Source: Gemmatimonadota bacterium (GTDB taxonomy: Bacteria > Gemmatimonadota > Gemmatimonadetes > Gemmatimonadales > Gemmatimonadaceae). Taken from it: DNA of 64,000 nucleotides. Under the pieces are notes generated by a model that did not search any database, had not been told where the DNA came from, and was given only the letters and a program-made list of their open reading frames with translations. The translations under genes and the position numbers were made by a program. The DNA lies in contig JAPLKU010000018.1 of assembly GCA_026387935.1 (NCBI GenBank), positions 31,639-95,638 on the forward strand, given 5' to 3'. Of this stretch, positions 63,101-64,000 are shown piece after piece; position 1 is the stretch's first letter, and every line of letters begins with the position of its first letter.

Positions 63101-63283
63101 AATGAAGTGGTCACGCAGCCGTCGCGCGAGCGGTTCGCAGAACTCGAAAAGATGTGGGCCACGTTGAAGGCTGACGCCGACCGAATCGAGCGTGATGAAG
63201 TCACCGCGTTCAATAAGCTGTTGCTGGACGCAAAGGTCGAAGGCGTGATCGTGCCAAAACCAAAACCGAAGATCGCGATGTAA
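60101..63283 (+). CDS. Secreted Asp-box / VPS10 (sortilin-like) beta-propeller protein, paralogue
   Basis: 1060 residues from GTG 60101, which opens a signal peptide (MNRSIVAVLALLAPLLGAQ). Propeller repeats carry Asp-box turns (KTDDAGNSW, STDAGKTW, SSDGGRNW, STDGGDTW, SDDAGKTW, TRDGGKTW, STDYGKTW). After FWALDDLSA a Gly/Arg-rich linker (GGGGRGGRGG) and a tail (DSLSRAIVARVSEIHESILR) parallel the paralogue at 968-4246. An ATG at 60017 would add 28 residues in front of the signal. Probably exported; no catalytic residues visible. The presence of both in one window suggests a family with many copies. Confidence 0.85.
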   Translation: MNRSIVAVLALLAPLLGAQPRTPARAASAAAAAPAPLDSSFFRAMQWRLIGPFRGGRSVAVSGVTTQPRVYYAGYTGGGLWKTDDAGNSWKNISDGFFRTSSVGAIAVAESDPNVLYVGTGEHSVRGQSSTFGDGVYKSTDAGKTWKHVGLDATRQISQVRVHPSNPELVYVAAQGDRWKGTPERGIYRSSDGGRNWALVLKGENATSGASDLSMDPTNPRILYAAFWDHQRLPWQVRSGGPGSGLWKSTDGGDTWTRLSDGLPKLMGKIGVAVSPANPERVFAIVEADKGGLFRSDDAGKTWRLLSEDRTIQTRSWYYMNITADPQNEEVVYVMNAPVTKSIDGGRTFTTVNALHGDNHFLWINPKDPRNMINANDGGAAITFDGAKSWSTQDNQPTAQFYHVLVDDVYPYRLYSGQQDNSSVIIKSRTDAGGIGAGDWFNGPGCESANIGVDRKNPRYVYGGCYQGLLDELEVPTGLSRQMMPYPALNLTEPSDQTKYRFNWTAPALVSQHNPNVLYHSGNVLFKTSDRGHNWAPISPDLTRNDKSTQGLGGTPITNEGAGGEIYGAIVTIAESPHDANTIYVGTDDGLVQVTRDGGKTWTNVTPTGLALGLANELEVSPHDAGTVYLAFRRDRHGEYTPYPFKSTDYGKTWTRIGAGLRDGEPVRVIREDPVKRGLLYAGTETGVYVSFNGGAAWQPFSQNLPVTPVTDLEVRHDDLYAATEGRAFWALDDLSAIREMSDDVVKQELHLFAPRPALLIASGAGGGPSSGPTGKNPPSGANVYYSASKAPDSTAALKLEIVDPRGAVIRTYDRATPPAGGGGRGGRGGAPLAAKQGLNAFQWDLRSEPPTSLPGNINLFGGPNAGYRAAPGRYQVRLTIGTTTQTQSFDVRSDPRIQVSAADLAARDSLSRAIVARVSEIHESILRLRDIKEQVGKFVDRTKDAAASKEIATKGKSITGQLDILDPKLTTKAANGQDIINFRNGINGQFVFLLGHIESNEVVTQPSRERFAELEKMWATLKADADRIERDEVTAFNKLLLDAKVEGVIVPKPKPKIAM

Positions 63284-63301
63284 GCGCTCGTCGCTGCCGT
63301 T

Positions 63302-63339
63302 CACGAAGCCGCGCCCGACACTTCGGGCGCGGCTTCGTG
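63302..63339. terminator. Perfect 17-bp hairpin between convergent genes
   Basis: CACGAAGCCGCGCCCGA (63302-63318), loop CACT, and its exact complement (63323-63339). No T-run on either strand, so it is a strong but factor-dependent or U-less terminator, probably serving both the Asp-box gene and the glycosidase gene. Confidence 0.65.
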
Positions 63340-63342
63340 TCG

Positions 63343-64000
63343 TCAGGGGGTGCGCTTTACCAGGAGCAGTCCACTCGCGACTTCGCGCTCTCCGGTTGGA
63401 TCGGACACCGAGTTGACAAGCTTGCCAGCAAGGACCATGGAGGTGGAGCCACCGCCATCGAAGTTGAGTGCCTGCCAGGCACCGAGTTCGCGCATGAAGT
63501 CAGCGAGTTCAGGCAGGGTCATTCCGGCACTCGCGGCCTGCCGCCCGTCAACGGTGACGAGGAAAAGCGTGCTGCTGTCGCGGCTGAACCCGACGGCGGT
63601 GCGTGGGTTCCGAACCTCGGCGTTTCGCGAGATGGTGCCTTCCACCCACGCGGAACGATCGGCGACGGCGACACCGTCGCGAACAATTCGCGGCCATCCA
63701 CCGACGAGCAGCACCGGTGAACGCGAGGGCGAGCCGTCATCGGCTGCCCGTGCGCGTAGGACGAGTCGCACAGTGTCGCCTTCCGCGACCGTCGCGAACG
63801 CGGCCGTACGCGCACCGTATGCGGCGAGCACGGCCGCCCCGGGTGGAACGGCATTGCCCCCGGCTTTCGCCGTCGGGCCACGACGCACAAACAGTTGTGT
63901 GTCGGCGCGAATCCCGACGCGAGCGAGCGGAACCTCGAGGAGCGCGCGCGTTGTGTCAGTCGGCGTAACTCCGACTCGGTCCGTATAGAGCGCCGTGCCC
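63343..64000 (-). CDS. Phosphodiester glycosidase (NAGPA-like), partial
   Basis: The 3' part (about 219 codons) of a gene that enters from the right edge. It contains the NAGPA-domain block NPRTAVGFSRDSSTLFLVTV, GMTLPELADFMRELGA and LNFDGGGSTSMV, which in characterised members removes GlcNAc from a phosphodiester-linked sugar. A Gly-rich, beta-sheet start (DTQLFVRRGPTAKAGGN) is visible at the edge. Function in bacteria is open; polysaccharide trimming is possible. The start and any signal peptide lie outside the window. Confidence 0.82.
   Translation of the reverse strand, partial: GTALYTDRVGVTPTDTTRALLEVPLARVGIRADTQLFVRRGPTAKAGGNAVPPGAAVLAAYGARTAAFATVAEGDTVRLVLRARAADDGSPSRSPVLLVGGWPRIVRDGVAVADRSAWVEGTISRNAEVRNPRTAVGFSRDSSTLFLVTVDGRQAASAGMTLPELADFMRELGAWQALNFDGGGSTSMVLAGKLVNSVSDPTGEREVASGLLLVKRTP

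Overview
The window is high-GC, densely coded DNA from a Gram-negative-type bacterium: it carries a TonB-dependent receptor, an OprP-type porin, a type IV pilus secretin and many Sec or lipoprotein signal peptides. Two very large secreted Asp-box (VPS10/sortilin-like) propeller proteins, two DUF885 proteins and pilMNOPQ-aroC-aroK next to topA suggest Gemmatimonadota. That placement is inferred from gene content; no rRNA is present to confirm it. I saw no tRNA, rRNA, CRISPR array, intact insertion sequence or prophage.

Layout. 1-4.3 kb: start of gcvT (-) and a secreted Asp-box protein (+). 4.4-12.4 kb: a tightly packed minus-strand operon of two DUF885 proteins, a Gfo/Idh/MocA oxidoreductase and a peptide-type ABC importer (binding lipoprotein and two permeases, no ATPase gene). 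12.5-19.3 kb: an ABC1/UbiB-type kinase, a split YeeE/YedE pair, bcp, argF, a coiled-coil membrane protein and an aminotransferase. 19.3-30.8 kb: the ancient order topA-trmFO-xerC-hslV-hslU, all on the minus strand, interrupted by a porin, a deoxynucleoside kinase, a PepSY protein, a MarR-GNAT fusion and a threonine dehydratase-like enzyme. 30.9-40 kb: aroK, aroC, pilQPONM and three minor-pilin-like genes. 39.8-45.7 kb: three glycosyl-transfer genes flanked by a broken histidine kinase and a truncated NtrC-type regulator. 45.7-50.5 kb: arfB, small secreted proteins, an Hsp15-like S4 protein, a hydrolase, a methyltransferase, a 52-residue membrane protein and infA. 50.6-57.4 kb: an overlapping operon (M20 hydrolase, PnuC, NadR-like kinase, histidine kinase, NarL-type regulator) followed by a TonB receptor. 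57.5-64 kb: dacB, an M28 peptidase, a second Asp-box protein and the end of a phosphodiester glycosidase gene.

Two themes stand out. First, four regulatory or recombination genes are visibly damaged: xerC has lost about 60 codons and changed frame; a histidine kinase has an amber codon and two opposite frameshifts; an NtrC-type regulator lacks its front two thirds and its linker; and the kinase beside PnuC has one amber codon in an otherwise intact frame. Second, several control sites are unusually clear: a perfect 13-bp inverted repeat covering the -10 region, Shine-Dalgarno and start codon of the MarR-GNAT gene; TANNNT boxes 5-7 nt before several start codons, suggesting leaderless mRNAs; and three strong hairpin terminators. 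The 50.6-57.4 kb locus looks like a vitamin or nucleoside (nicotinamide riboside) uptake system with its own two-component regulator, and is the best candidate for an undescribed unit.
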